From Anthracocystis setariae (lineage: Eukaryota; Basidiomycota; Ustilaginomycetes; Ustilaginales; Ustilaginaceae), in assembly GCA_928724745.1 (NCBI GenBank), contig CAKMXJ010000008.1:434001-498000 (forward strand): DNA of 64,000 nucleotides, written 5' to 3'. A program made the translations under genes and the position numbers. Positions 19,448-28,949 of the stretch are shown here, piece after piece (positions within the stretch are counted from its first letter, which is position 1; each line of letters starts with the position of its first letter). The notes beneath the pieces are model-generated. The model did no database searches, was not told the DNA's origin, and was given only the letters and a program-made list of their open reading frames with translations.

Positions 19448-22400
19448 TATCATCCTAGGAATGGATTGGATTGAGAAGACCGAACCGGTACTCAATTATC
19501 AAACCCAAACCATGCACTTCCCGCTCCCGGGAGGAGGGGGTTATGCCACCACCCCGGTTCAACCTACCGGCCCCCCGCTGCTTACCAATGGACAGGATCC
19601 CGTCCCGGGAGAGAACTGTTTCGCTATCCACCCCAGCTCCTTGGAGCCATCCCGGGCCCCAGGCCTTCCGGAAGAGTACCGGGACTTTTCGGACGTGTTC
19701 GATGAGGCCAACGCCGACGTGCTTCCGCCTCGCCGGCCCCACGACCACCATATTAACCTCCTCCCCGGAGCTCAGATCCCGCACGGCGCGCTGTACTCCC
19801 TCTCCGGGAGAGAAATGGAGGAACTAAAGACCTATCTGGATAAGATGCTGGAGATAGGGTTCATCCGGCCGTCCAAGAGCCCGGCAGCCGCCCCTATCAT
19901 CTTCGTCCCGAAGAAAGATGGCAAACTCCGCCTTTGCGTCGACTACCGGGCCCTCAACAGCATTACCGTCAAAGACAAGTACCCGATTCCCCTGATCTCC
20001 GAGCACCTGGACTGCCTCTCCCGGGCTAAGATTTACACGAAATTGGATCTTAAGGGGGCCTACAATCTTGTTCGCATCGCGGAGGGCGACGAATGGAAAA
20101 CAGCCTTCCGGACCAGGTACGGGAGCTATGAGTACTTAGTTATGCCCTTTGGGCTATGTAACGCCCCGTCTACTTTCCAGCGTCTTATGAACCACGTCCT
20201 CCACGACCTCTTGGACGTCACTGTGATAGTGTATTTGGATGACATCCTCATTTTTTCGGCCGACCCCGCGGAACACACCTCTCACGTCCGGGAGGTGTTA
20301 AGGCGCCTCCGGGACCACAAGTTGTACTGTGCCCCGGAAAAATGCAACTTCAGGACCTCGTCCGTCGAATTCCTCGGGTACCGGGTCAGTCCCGGGGGGA
20401 TCAGTATGGATCCCGGCAAGGTGGACGCGGTGACGTCCTGGCCAGAACCGGTCACAATCCGGGACATCCAGGTTTTCCTAGGATTTGCTAATTTCTACCG
20501 TCGTTTTATCCGGCACTACTCCCGGGTGGCAGCCCCGCTCACCGATCGGCTCAAAAACAAGGCTGCCGGTAAGATCAACTTGGAGCCTCAGGAGCGGGAG
20601 GCTTTCACCCGTCTCAAAGAAGCCTTCACTACCGCCCCAATCCTACAACACTTTGACCCCTCCCGGCTCACAGTGATCGAGACAGATGCTAGTGATTACG
20701 TCGTGGCCGCCGTACTCTCGCAGTGGTACGCCATCCCGGGGACGGACCCCGAGGCCGTACCCCGGCCCTCGACACACCGGCTCCACCCGGTAGCCTATTG
20801 GTCGCGGAAAATGCAGCCCGCAGAGCGCAACTACGAAATACACGATAAGGAGCTCCTAGCGATCGTGGACGCGTTGCAGGAATGGAGACATTATCTCCAC
20901 GGGCTCCAGGAGCCGTTTGAGGTACTCACCGACCACCAGGCCCTCCAATATTTCCAAACAAAGCGGCAACTTAACAGGCGGCAGGCCCGGTGGAGCATGG
21001 CTCTCGGGGAGTTCACGTTCACCATCACGTACCGACCCGGGACCCAGGCAACCCGCCCGGACGCTCTGTCCCGGCGCTCCGATGGTCATCCCAACACCAC
21101 CACTACCAATCATCAGCATGACCCCGCTAACGTCGCCGTCCTCCTACCCCCCTACCTGTTCCAAGAGTCCGGGCTGTCGGAACAGCGGGCCCCGGCTGCG
21201 CACCGAATATCTGACGTGGTCCCGGCCCCCGACCCTCTCCCGACCAGTCCCGTGTCCCCCACCGAAGTTAAACACATCCTAGAACGTTATCACGACCACC
21301 CAACGGCGGGACACCCGGGAGTGGCCGCGACCATCAAACTAGTCCGCCGTCACCATTCCTGGCCGACCCTTAAGCATGATGTTACGGAGTACGTCCGGAC
21401 CTGCGGAGCCTGTCGGCGCGCTAAGGCACCCCGGCATAAGCCTTATGGACTGCTACTCCCGCTCGAAGCCCCGTCCCGGCCGTTCGGGACCATCACCATG
21501 GACCATATCGAAGGTCTCCCGCCTTCCCGGGCCGGTGGCCTCACATTCGACTCCGTCCTTGTTGTCGTCGATCGCCTCACCAAATACTCACTTTTCCTCC
21601 CGGCTCGGAAGTCCGATACAGCTAAAGACCTCGCCCACCTACTGTTCTCCCGCGTCTTCGCCTATTTTGGACTCCCAGACACCATCGTCTCGGACCGGGG
21701 GCGCACTTTCATAGCATCTTTGTGGAAGGACATATTAACCGCCCTCGGGACCACCCCGGCCCTCTCAACAGCCTATCACCCGCAGACCGACGGCCAAACT
21801 GAGCGTATCAACCAGAACTTAGAAGTTTTCCTCCGATTCTATGTTAACTACCAGCAAGATGACTGGGCTGCATGGCTGCCGTACGCCCAACTTACGCTTA
21901 ACAATAGGGTGTCAGCTACTACCGGACTCCCGGCCACCCTACCCCTATTTGGCTTCACTCCGCGAACCCTCCCCGGCTCCCCGGCCCTCTCCCCGGATGG
22001 TGCTCCGCCCTCCGACTCGTCCTTCCGGAAGCTCCTCAAGCACTGTCAAGTCAACATCGACCACGCTGCCAGTCTTATGTCCCGTTATGCCAACCGTTCC
22101 AGGATGGACCGGTCTTTTTCCGGGGGTGATATGGTGCTACTCCGCACTCGGCATCTCCAACAAGATCGACCGTCCCGGAAGTTAGGGAACCCGCTAGCGG
22201 GACCGTTTCGTGTCCTCCAGGCGGTAGGCCCCCGGGCTTACAAGCTGGACCTCCCGCCTGCCTGGAAAATCCACCCGGTCTTTCACGTCAGCCTCCTGGA
22301 ACCGCACTCCCCAGACACCCGGCCCTCCGAGCACGCCCCGACGTCCCGGCGCCTGGAGGACGACCGACAAGATTTCGAAGTGGAAGATATCCTAGCTTCC

Positions 22401-22556
22401 CGGGAGACACGTCGGGGGCTACAGTACCGGGTGAAGTGGGCGGGGTACACCCAACCTACCTGGGAGCCCGCGATTCACCTGGAAAACAGCCAAGAACTGC
22501 TCCAGGATTTCCATCAGCGTCGGCCCGGGAGCCAGGTTAACTCCCGGGACTGCTGA
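19137..22556 (+). CDS. pol: Ty3/gypsy pol polyprotein with chromodomain
   Basis: 1139 codons from 19137; the frame is open from 19110, just after a TAG at 19107-19109, and has no ATG of its own near the start, so it is probably reached by frameshifting from gag. Numbered from 19137: aspartic protease with LIDGGATASF (Asp34), reverse transcriptase with YLDD at 366-369, RNase H near 515 (ETDASDYVVAAVL), integrase zinc finger near 715-760 (H, H, C, C), catalytic D789, D853 and E889 (35 residues between the last two), and a chromodomain at about 1080-1130 (FEVEDILASR, YRVKWAGY, TWEP). Every catalytic residue I checked is present, so the protein looks functional. The chromodomain usually steers integration to marked chromatin. 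Confidence 0.95.
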   Translation: MISGDTIRVHRHPSIPVYECWVTLAGCRARALIDGGATASFVDRAMLDREVGVPEALRAPVRTATFDSRSEDITHTIRASVSLAGVPVTPSHQFYVAPRISDYDIILGMDWIEKTEPVLNYQTQTMHFPLPGGGGYATTPVQPTGPPLLTNGQDPVPGENCFAIHPSSLEPSRAPGLPEEYRDFSDVFDEANADVLPPRRPHDHHINLLPGAQIPHGALYSLSGREMEELKTYLDKMLEIGFIRPSKSPAAAPIIFVPKKDGKLRLCVDYRALNSITVKDKYPIPLISEHLDCLSRAKIYTKLDLKGAYNLVRIAEGDEWKTAFRTRYGSYEYLVMPFGLCNAPSTFQRLMNHVLHDLLDVTVIVYLDDILIFSADPAEHTSHVREVLRRLRDHKLYCAPEKCNFRTSSVEFLGYRVSPGGISMDPGKVDAVTSWPEPVTIRDIQVFLGFANFYRRFIRHYSRVAAPLTDRLKNKAAGKINLEPQEREAFTRLKEAFTTAPILQHFDPSRLTVIETDASDYVVAAVLSQWYAIPGTDPEAVPRPSTHRLHPVAYWSRKMQPAERNYEIHDKELLAIVDALQEWRHYLHGLQEPFEVLTDHQALQYFQTKRQLNRRQARWSMALGEFTFTITYRPGTQATRPDALSRRSDGHPNTTTTNHQHDPANVAVLLPPYLFQESGLSEQRAPAAHRISDVVPAPDPLPTSPVSPTEVKHILERYHDHPTAGHPGVAATIKLVRRHHSWPTLKHDVTEYVRTCGACRRAKAPRHKPYGLLLPLEAPSRPFGTITMDHIEGLPPSRAGGLTFDSVLVVVDRLTKYSLFLPARKSDTAKDLAHLLFSRVFAYFGLPDTIVSDRGRTFIASLWKDILTALGTTPALSTAYHPQTDGQTERINQNLEVFLRFYVNYQQDDWAAWLPYAQLTLNNRVSATTGLPATLPLFGFTPRTLPGSPALSPDGAPPSDSSFRKLLKHCQVNIDHAASLMSRYANRSRMDRSFSGGDMVLLRTRHLQQDRPSRKLGNPLAGPFRVLQAVGPRAYKLDLPPAWKIHPVFHVSLLEPHSPDTRPSEHAPTSRRLEDDRQDFEVEDILASRETRRGLQYRVKWAGYTQPTWEPAIHLENSQELLQDFHQRRPGSQVNSRDC

Positions 22557-22889
22557 CTCCCGGCTTTCCCCGCCCCCCGGACGCCAGCGCGGGAGCGACC
22601 AGCGCGGCCACCTTGGGAAGCATCGGCAAGGGAACGGGCGACGGATTGCCCCGATCCGGGAAGCGGGACAGCAGTCGAGAGCCACGCGCCCCTCCGGATT
22701 CAGCCCGTCCCGGTTGCTTTTCCGACTCGACCACCGCGCCCAGGGGACAGAGGGCTCTCCGACACACCCACACTCTCACTCTCATACACACACATACACA
22801 CTCAACACGCGGGAACTCGGGGTAAACACAATCTTATTCCCGGGATCCTAATGACCCCGGACACACGACAGAACATGGCTCCCGGGGGC

Positions 22890-24812
22890 CTATCGACGCC
22901 CCCGACGCGGAGGGGTGCGAGGACGGGACTCGTATACGTCCGAGTCCACCATCACCACATCCTCGTCAGAGCCCTCCCCGGACTCCCGGCTCTGGTCCTC
23001 CGCCCCCGAGGACTCCTCGCCGCGGGACTCGCCCCGGGAGTCTTCCCGGGAGCTGCCCCGACGACGGGCACGGATCGGGGCCCGCATGTCCCGCACCACC
23101 GCCTGAGCACGGCGGCGCTGGGCACGCCTCTCCGGCTCGGGAGAGGGAGGGCGGAGCCCACCCACCGGGAGACGCTTCCCGCCCGTTTGGAAGCTCCCCG
23201 GGAGGCGCTTACCCCCCGTCTGAGGGGGGCGCTTTCCTCCCGTCTGTGGCCGAGAACCACTGGCCCGGGGAGCTCGCTCCCGCGTGGGCGTCCCGGGACG
23301 CTGCCTCTTGGCACGCGCCAACTCCGGGGTGGCCGGAGCGTATCCCGGGGGAGGGGAACCCCGGCGTCGGGACGGCCCAGCTTCAGCATTGGGCCGCGGG
23401 GGAGCCGCCACGCGAGCAGGGGCGGGGGCGGGAACCGGGACAGGGGCAGGGGCAGGCGCGGGCACCATCGGGGGCGGGGGAGGAGGCGGGACGCCAAGCT
23501 CCCGGGTGATGCTCTCGAAAGCACCATTCACACCCTCCAGGTAGCGGAGGATGTTCTCGTCCCGAGAAGACCACTCGAGACGCCTCTCTGCTCCCACGGC
23601 AGCGGTCCGGCGAAGGACCTGCACCAACGCGGCGATGACTCCCGCCGCGTGGGATGCTGCCTCCCGGGCCCCGGCCATATGTTGGTCCCCCGGAGCATCG
23701 AAGGGACAAACCTGGCGCAGGGCCAGGGGAGCGTCGGGGACGAGGGTGGTTTGCTTCCACCCCCGTTGACCCCGGGGAGGCCGGGAGCCCGGGACATTGG
23801 TGCCCCCACCGGAGGACGGCCCAGCGGGAGACTCGGGGGCCCGGGGACGAGTCCCCACCTTGGCCTGGCGCCGAGCCTCGTACCGAGCACGCGCGGGGGC
23901 GTACTCGGCCGCCAGATACCCCGGCAGGTCCGCCGCCGAGAAGGACGTAAAGGGCATCCCGGGGTTAGGACGGACACCCCGGGCCCGGAGGACAAGATAG
24001 GCTTCCATCAGGAAGCCGCCCTCCTGACGTCCCGTGATGTCCGGGACGCGCCCTTGCCAGTCGCAGGGATACCCCGCGACGTGGCACCTCTCGCACGCGG
24101 CATGCTGGCCGTCCCGGGGGTCCTCCGGACCCCCGGCGTCCCGATGCGCGTACCCCAGGGAGCACTGGGGGTGGGGCTTTTTCTTACTGTTGGCGCAAGA
24201 CCAACAGTGCCCATACCCCTCCGAGGCGGGAGGGGTACCCCGTGCTCTGACCTCCCGGACCAGTTCTGCCAGCCTCCCGGGATCCCCGATCGTTACGCCA
24301 GCCCCGGGAGTCGGGGCGGCCACGCTCGAAGGCCCGGGGACAGCCCCACTGGGAGAGGCCGTCGCGGTGCTGGTTTCTGGGCCCGGGGGCCCGGGAGCCT
24401 GCTGCCCATCTTCCCGACACGGGGCCGAAGCCTGTGCCGGGGACTCGTCCACGCCCTGGACACCCGGGACCAAATCGGGGCCAGCTTCCCCGCGCGGGAG
24501 CACGGGGGACTCGTCCACATACAGGGAGACTACGTCTCCCTCTTGAGCCACATAGCGGCCCGACTCGTCCACACCCTCCGGGGCACTCACGCCCCGGGAC
24601 TCGTCCACTACCTCCGGGGCACTCACGCCCCGGGACTCGTCCACGTCATTGTTGTTGCCGGGGGCGGGGGCAGAGCCTCCCGACACCCCAGCGCCGGAGC
24701 CACCTCGCCGGGTGGAAGATCTTGTTGCTGTTATGGTCAAAGGAAAAAAAAGAGAACGTCAGCACATGATCATAACCCGTCTCCCGGGTCCCGGACGGTA
24801 CTCACCAGGCAT
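22890..24812 (-). CDS. Antisense spliced gene within the Ty3/gypsy element
   Basis: Exon 1 is 24812-24806 (ATGCCTG) and exon 2 is 24727-22890. The 78-base intron has a GTGAGT donor and a pyrimidine-rich CATAACAG acceptor. Splicing joins the ATG in frame to a 614-residue product. A coding-strand TATATAAG box lies near 24894-24901, about 80 bases upstream of the ATG. The N-terminal part repeats VDES about every 20 residues. At about 175-230 there is a cysteine-rich segment (CWSC, then PQCS, then CERC and YPCDW) that could bind zinc. A helical middle follows, then Pro/Ala-rich and TGGKR repeats and a Ser/Glu/Asp-rich tail. I do not recognise the family. Position and strand suggest an accessory function or regulator of the element. 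An opposite-strand open frame over the same bases is judged to be a compositional shadow. Confidence 0.72.
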
Positions 24813-24893
24813 CTTGAAGGAAATAGTGTTCCGGGCGTTGAGGAACGAGGTTGTGGGGGAAGGGAAGGAACCAGGAACGGGAGCGAGGCGAGT

Positions 24894-24901
24894 CTTATAT
24901 A
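24894..24901 (-). promoter_or_regulatory. TATA box of the antisense gene
   Basis: TATATAAG on the minus strand, about 80 bases upstream of the proposed ATG at 24812. It is the same class of box seen before the effector genes. Confidence 0.55.
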
Positions 24902-25098
24902 CAAAAGAGAAGTTAGCGCTCAGCCCGCTGCGCACGCTCCGCCGCGCACGCCCCGCCAGGCACACAAAGCGTCGTTCCTGGTCCCTTTGTTCTCAGCGCG
25001 GGCCACGCGTGGTGGGTCCGGGAGCCTCCCGGGTGGAACTTAAGGCCCGGGAGTAATAAGTAGGCCACGGGGACGTCGGCCTTCCCGGGGGGGGGTAA

Positions 25099-25459
25099 TG
25101 TTATGATTGGGATATCGGGGGAGTTAGTGTTTGGTTTTAGTATTAACATGGGCGGGGGTAGTTCCCCCGATGAGGTCCCGGATCGGTGATCGGGGGAGAC
25201 TGCGGCATCTCCCGGAGGGGGTATCCGGGAGGGCCACATAACCCCACACCCTGATCCCATCACACTCACGTTAAGACGTCGATTGTATTTTAGCTTACTC
25301 ACTCTAGTAGGTGGAAATATCAGACCTTCTCCCGATCTCCCGCTCACCCGCTCCGCTATCTTGGCAACGATCCCGGGAGCAACACCCGGTACCACGCCCC
25401 TGGCCTCGACACAGACGCACCGCCACGTTCCGAGGTTCTAAGACCCCAGGAGCACAACA
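25099..25459 (+). repeat. 3' LTR of the Ty3/gypsy element
   Basis: 361 bases, by eye identical to the 5' LTR, preceded by GGGGGGGGGTAA (purine tract, 25087-25098) that would prime plus-strand DNA synthesis. Confidence 0.95.
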
Positions 25460-25464
25460 AGAGT
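25460..25464 (+). repeat. Target site duplication AGAGT, right copy
   Basis: Identical to 17253-17257. Confidence 0.95.
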
Positions 25465-26490
25465 ATGGTCGTACACACTGGGATAAAGAGACGCTGGTCA
25501 TTCTCATCACAGCCGTCTTTGCTCATAATCCAATGAAGATGAGAAGCAATCAAGAAAGGAGTCGAGCTTGGAACGAGGTATACCATGAGATGAGGACCGT
25601 ACTCTCCAACCGTGGCTACCCAGAACGATCTTTGAATGCCATCAAGATGAAGTGGTCCGAGATTGCCAATGCTCGCAAGAAGGAAGTTGCCATCAACACT
25701 CGCTCCTCGGGCATTGTGGAATTCGAGACCTCCGAAAGCAGCATGATAGATGCAATTCTACAGTCCGACGTTGCTCACTTGTCAAGACGGCCGCCGAGGT
25801 CCACGGCGGATGCTCACCGGGAGAGCATCGCAATGTCAGCCGCTTCTTGTTCGATGACCTCAAGGCAGGAACGAAATCATACGCACACCCAACAATCCCC
25901 GGATCTTTCACAGACAAACCCCGATGATGTCAGCGAATCATCCTTTGATTCAATCATATCGCCTTGGCCATCACGGAAATGCGCTCGACACTCAGCAAAC
26001 GATGCTTTGACGACAATGGTGCTCAACGAGGAACGAAACAGACTTGAGGACATCGAATTCAGGAAGCAGAAGCACGAGGACGACATGCAATGGCGGAATG
26101 AGGACCTTGCCATCCGCCGAGAACAGCTTAAGCACGATCAAAATATAACCGCCAAGATCAACAACGTCGAAGCAAAGCTTGATAACGTCGACGACCGCTT
26201 CAACAACGTCGAAAGTAAGCTTTCGCAGATCTTGCTGTACCTTAGCTCACAGTCAACACCGTCAATGTCATCAAGTCTAGCCTCAACGTCATCAACTCAT
26301 CGCTTGCATGACATTCAAGAAGATCCTTCCACACCACGACACCATCGGCAGTCGTCCATTGCTGCTTCGGATCAAAGCACTCCCACTCGAGGCTCTACAG
26401 CAAGACGTCGTAGCGCGCAAGCTTCTTCACAGACTCGCACAGGTCCGTACGGTGGTTTTCAGTAGTATTCTTGTCATCATATCATTGCAA

Positions 26491-27663
26491 TCAAAGCTCC
26501 TCGTTGATAAACACCTCGTCACTATTGTCTGAATGCACTTCTGAGTTGATACCCGAGTCGCTCCTTTCCGGATCTGGCATAACTGATGTCACTACAACGC
26601 GTGACGACGAGAACATCTCCTCGAGCGTCGGCGGATTACATCCCATCAACACACTGATCTGGTTTCCTTGCAAGCACGTCTTTGCATTCCATAGTAACGT
26701 TGCTACTTTCCAATCCCTACCGCATGGTGTGAGTCCCGTCCTTTGATACTGCTTGTCTCTGAATCGCGGCCACTGCATGGACACCATGCCGATACCCCAT
26801 TCCACCGTTACTCTGTACTTACTCATGATGTGATTGAATGCCGATTGATTCGAATCCACTAGATTGCCACGGAAAGGAGCAATGATTGCTGCTGACACGC
26901 CGTAAGCCTGGTCACCGTACAAGTAGCGTTGCTCGCCATCAGTTCCTTTTGCGTGCGTACTTGCCCAATCCACCAATTGCGACTCTATGACCATGTGAGC
27001 GTCGTGCCGTCGTCCATCGTATGGACCGTTGAGGAAGAGTAGACCGTCCGGAGTAGCAATGAACTGCCATTTCAAGGCATGAACCCGCTTGTGACCATTG
27101 TAGGCATTCTGTTGGTCAATCATTGGCATTGCAATCGGTCGAACGGTACCATCGATAGCTCCCCAGAAGTTCGGCATCGTTGTTCGGCGTTTAATAGCTG
27201 CGGCGTAGTAGTCCAAACGCCGAGGAGTAACAAGTTGATTGCGAGGGCTTGTAACATCAAGCAAGTGACACCATCGTCGATGTATATAGGCACTCATATG
27301 ATGAACAAAACGACTAACTCGACCATGACTCCATCCAAACTGGCCCTCCAATGATCTCAGCCGACTACCGCGCAGCCACGCTAGGAGCATCAGCATTGCA
27401 GTCTCACTATCAAGCACATCACGCGAAGATGTTCTCACACGCTCAGGCAGTTTCAAAGCACGATGTATATCATCGAATTCCATGAAAGTAAACCCGAACG
27501 TTGACTTGAAGTGCGAATCATCCAGTTGTTGCCTGATATGGTGGTAGTGCTGAGGCGTGAGTAACGTTGGAGGCCTTCGTGTCAGGGCCAAGGCTGCCAT
27601 TAAGATCCTGCGCCGGCGTCGGTAGCCTTCGAGAAAGAGATCATCGAGATTGTCCGATTCCAT
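26491..27663 (-). CDS. PIF/Harbinger DDE transposase
   Basis: 390 residues from the ATG at 27663; the frame is open 33 codons further upstream, but that part looks like leader. An N-terminal helix-turn-helix-like region (VRTSSRDVLDSETAMLMLLA, FGWSHGRVSRFVHHM) precedes the DDE_Tnp_4-type catalytic core: WGAIDGTVRPI, LYGDQAYGV and TVEWGIGMV, which supply the three acidic residues. The core also has the GPYDGRRHDAHM block typical of this class. No frameshift or stop was found, so the enzyme looks intact. It would cut and rejoin Harbinger ends, normally at TWA targets, with help from the Myb-like partner. That partner is interrupted in this copy. Confidence 0.92.
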   Translation of the reverse strand: MESDNLDDLFLEGYRRRRRILMAALALTRRPPTLLTPQHYHHIRQQLDDSHFKSTFGFTFMEFDDIHRALKLPERVRTSSRDVLDSETAMLMLLAWLRGSRLRSLEGQFGWSHGRVSRFVHHMSAYIHRRWCHLLDVTSPRNQLVTPRRLDYYAAAIKRRTTMPNFWGAIDGTVRPIAMPMIDQQNAYNGHKRVHALKWQFIATPDGLLFLNGPYDGRRHDAHMVIESQLVDWASTHAKGTDGEQRYLYGDQAYGVSAAIIAPFRGNLVDSNQSAFNHIMSKYRVTVEWGIGMVSMQWPRFRDKQYQRTGLTPCGRDWKVATLLWNAKTCLQGNQISVLMGCNPPTLEEMFSSSRVVVTSVMPDPERSDSGINSEVHSDNSDEVFINEEL

Positions 27664-28181
27664 CGTTGGCGTTGCAGCGGATAACAAGACAAAGTTCAGA
27701 TTGTGCGGGGTACAGTTGATATGGTGGTAGTAGTACACATACTTCTCAACAAGGCACAACACACTCCAATCGCGGCCATGGTGCGATGATATGATCAGAT
27801 TTCAGAGCGTTCGCATGATACCGGCAAAGCTAACTCTCGGAACCGAACTTATCGCCTCAGTACATCCAGACTAGTCGTCCCCATCACCAGAGTAAGGCTT
27901 GGTCATGCAGGAGACTCGGCGAAGTCATCGAGATGACTTCGCCAACGAGCAGGGTTTGGATTACATGCATAATTCCATTTGCCGAGCTCGAGATGATGGA
28001 GTAGACGCGTGTGCGAAAACTGCCTAATATAGGAGAAACTATCGCTATAGAGTGATGTTGGGAGCTTGCATCTCCAGCGCAGGGCTACCAAATGCAAGCT
28101 TGGAGTGTGGGAAACATGCTCCGAGCCAATCTCTCCCAAGCACGCGTCTCGAGGCATGGGCTAAACCGAGTTGGTGAGATT
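27664..28181. other. Right flank of the transposon block
   Basis: It presumably holds the right end of the PIF/Harbinger element. A perfect 26-base palindrome with 12-bp arms and a GA centre lies at 27918-27943. No gene is seen. Confidence 0.4.
27918..27943. repeat. Perfect 26-base palindrome
   Basis: GGCGAAGTCATC and its exact reverse complement flank the two bases GA. It could be a hairpin at or near a transposon end. It lies about 250 bases beyond the transposase start. Confidence 0.7.
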
Positions 28182-28409
28182 TCAATGAAACCCGCGCACT
28201 AGCTCAAGTCCAGGATGGTCTGCGAAGAGTTCCTGGGTAGTTAGGTATCGTCGTCTGAGCTCTTCCCAGAATCGGTTAGCCATAGAGTTTTCACGACTGG
28301 CATGAATCCAGCCGAAGGGATGGGGCCGGGCGACGTTGCGCCGATCCACTTTCAGAAGCATCAGAGAGTTTTCGTGAATAGCACCGTCTGGAACATGCAG
28401 CCTTGCCCA
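28182..28409 (-). pseudogene. Effector relic SP7 (C-terminal part)
   Basis: An open frame of 75 codons between a TGA (28410-28412) and a terminating TGA (28182-28184), with no start codon or signal peptide. The residues fit the second half of the SP5/SP6 group: a strand HENSLMLLKVD, the RPHPFGWIHAS segment, a helix starting RFWEELRRRYL and an ending LELVRGFH. In SP5 and SP6 the same place has SSFWDKL/DWWQEL and LRIVPNI/LEITREIH. The first half is lost or frame-shifted. It lies right of the transposon block, so the SP5/SP6 group once spanned it. Confidence 0.6.
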
Positions 28410-28949
28410 TCAACCACGGCAAAGCTGTGGGCAGCTTGGTTTTCATTAGTGGGCGCAGTTTGTGACTCGGAACATCCATCCTCGTCTTGTTTGATCCCAC
28501 CTGATACTGTACCAGAACAACCTTCACTCACATTCACACATAGCACAGTGTGAGCCCACCTTCCTCACAGCAACACTATGAAAACGCAACCGAGGCGGAG
28601 ATCCCATGGCAACATCGATGTTGAGGTCTGAAGCGCAGTGAGACGCCCAGTACACCGTGTCCGGGACTGGTGAAGAGCAAGACTGAGAGATTAGAAAGGC
28701 AGGAAAATGGGAGCTTTGAAAACTGCAAAATTCAATATGCGCCACCTTGATGAAGACGATGCCCAAGGAGAACAAACAGGGATGCGCACAATGATGATTT
28801 TGTACCCAAAGCTGATGGAGCAGATGGGAAATGCCAACCCTCTCCATATTCTTCCTTTGGCACGAGCTACATAGCCCCAAGTTCGAGATACCAAGCTTGA
28901 TGTCCGACGCACCGACAGCGAAACTCCATATCTAAATCTTACGCGACCA
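28410..28949. other. Spacer with possible decayed SP7 upstream part
   Basis: No gene is supported. The minus strand may hold the eroded first half of SP7, but no signal peptide or clear match could be followed. Confidence 0.4.

Larger units (their letters stand above)
17258..25459 (+). mobile_element. Full-length Ty3/gypsy chromovirus, 8202 bp
   Basis: Two 361-base LTRs that look identical (TGTTATG...CACAACA), a perfect AGAGT duplication, a primer site two bases inside the 5' LTR, and a 9-G purine tract just before the 3' LTR. It carries gag, then pol with protease, reverse transcriptase, RNase H, DD35E integrase and a chromodomain, so it belongs to the chromovirus branch. A 2.5-kb region between pol and the 3' LTR holds an antisense spliced gene. 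The internal part is very GC-rich and full of CCCGGG, unlike its surroundings. All of this points to a very recent insertion by a probably active element. Confidence 0.96.
16963..26465 (+). pseudogene. Myb/SANT-like protein of the PIF/Harbinger element, interrupted
   Basis: The first 98 codons (16963-17257) end at the left end of the Ty3 element, and the frame resumes right after the target duplication at 25465 and runs to a stop at 26463-26465. The two coding parts total 1296 bases, an exact multiple of three, and the break falls inside a single codon, so before the insertion this was one open frame of 431 residues. The second half starts with a trihelix/Myb-like DNA-binding segment (THWDKETLVILITAVF, later RSRAWNEVYHEM and IKMKWSEI). 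It ends in a charged coiled coil (RLEDIEFRKQKHEDDMQW, with the repeated pattern NNVEAKLDNVDDRFNNVE). Partner of the transposase at 26491-27663. Confidence 0.85.
16963..27663. mobile_element. PIF/Harbinger DNA transposon, split by a Ty3/gypsy insertion
   Basis: Two convergent genes typical of PIF/Harbinger elements are present: a Myb/SANT-like protein gene (two halves, 16963-17257 and 25465-26465, +) and a DDE transposase (26491-27663, -), whose stop codons are 26 bases apart. The span given is the coding part only; terminal inverted repeats and the 3-base TWA duplication were not resolved. The two gene products of this class normally act together, the Myb-like protein binding element DNA and carrying the transposase into the nucleus. 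Here the Myb-like gene is interrupted, so this copy cannot make its partner protein. Confidence 0.8.

Noticed and set aside
22851..25043. 730-codon plus-strand frame after pol
   Set aside because: Arg/Gly/Pro-rich and spans the splice site and promoter of the antisense gene; best explained as its GC-driven shadow.
25311..25464. Upstream part of the open frame running from the 3' LTR into the Myb-like gene
   Set aside because: Those codons are LTR sequence fused by chance to the interrupted gene; the same LTR residues appear in the 5' LTR frame.
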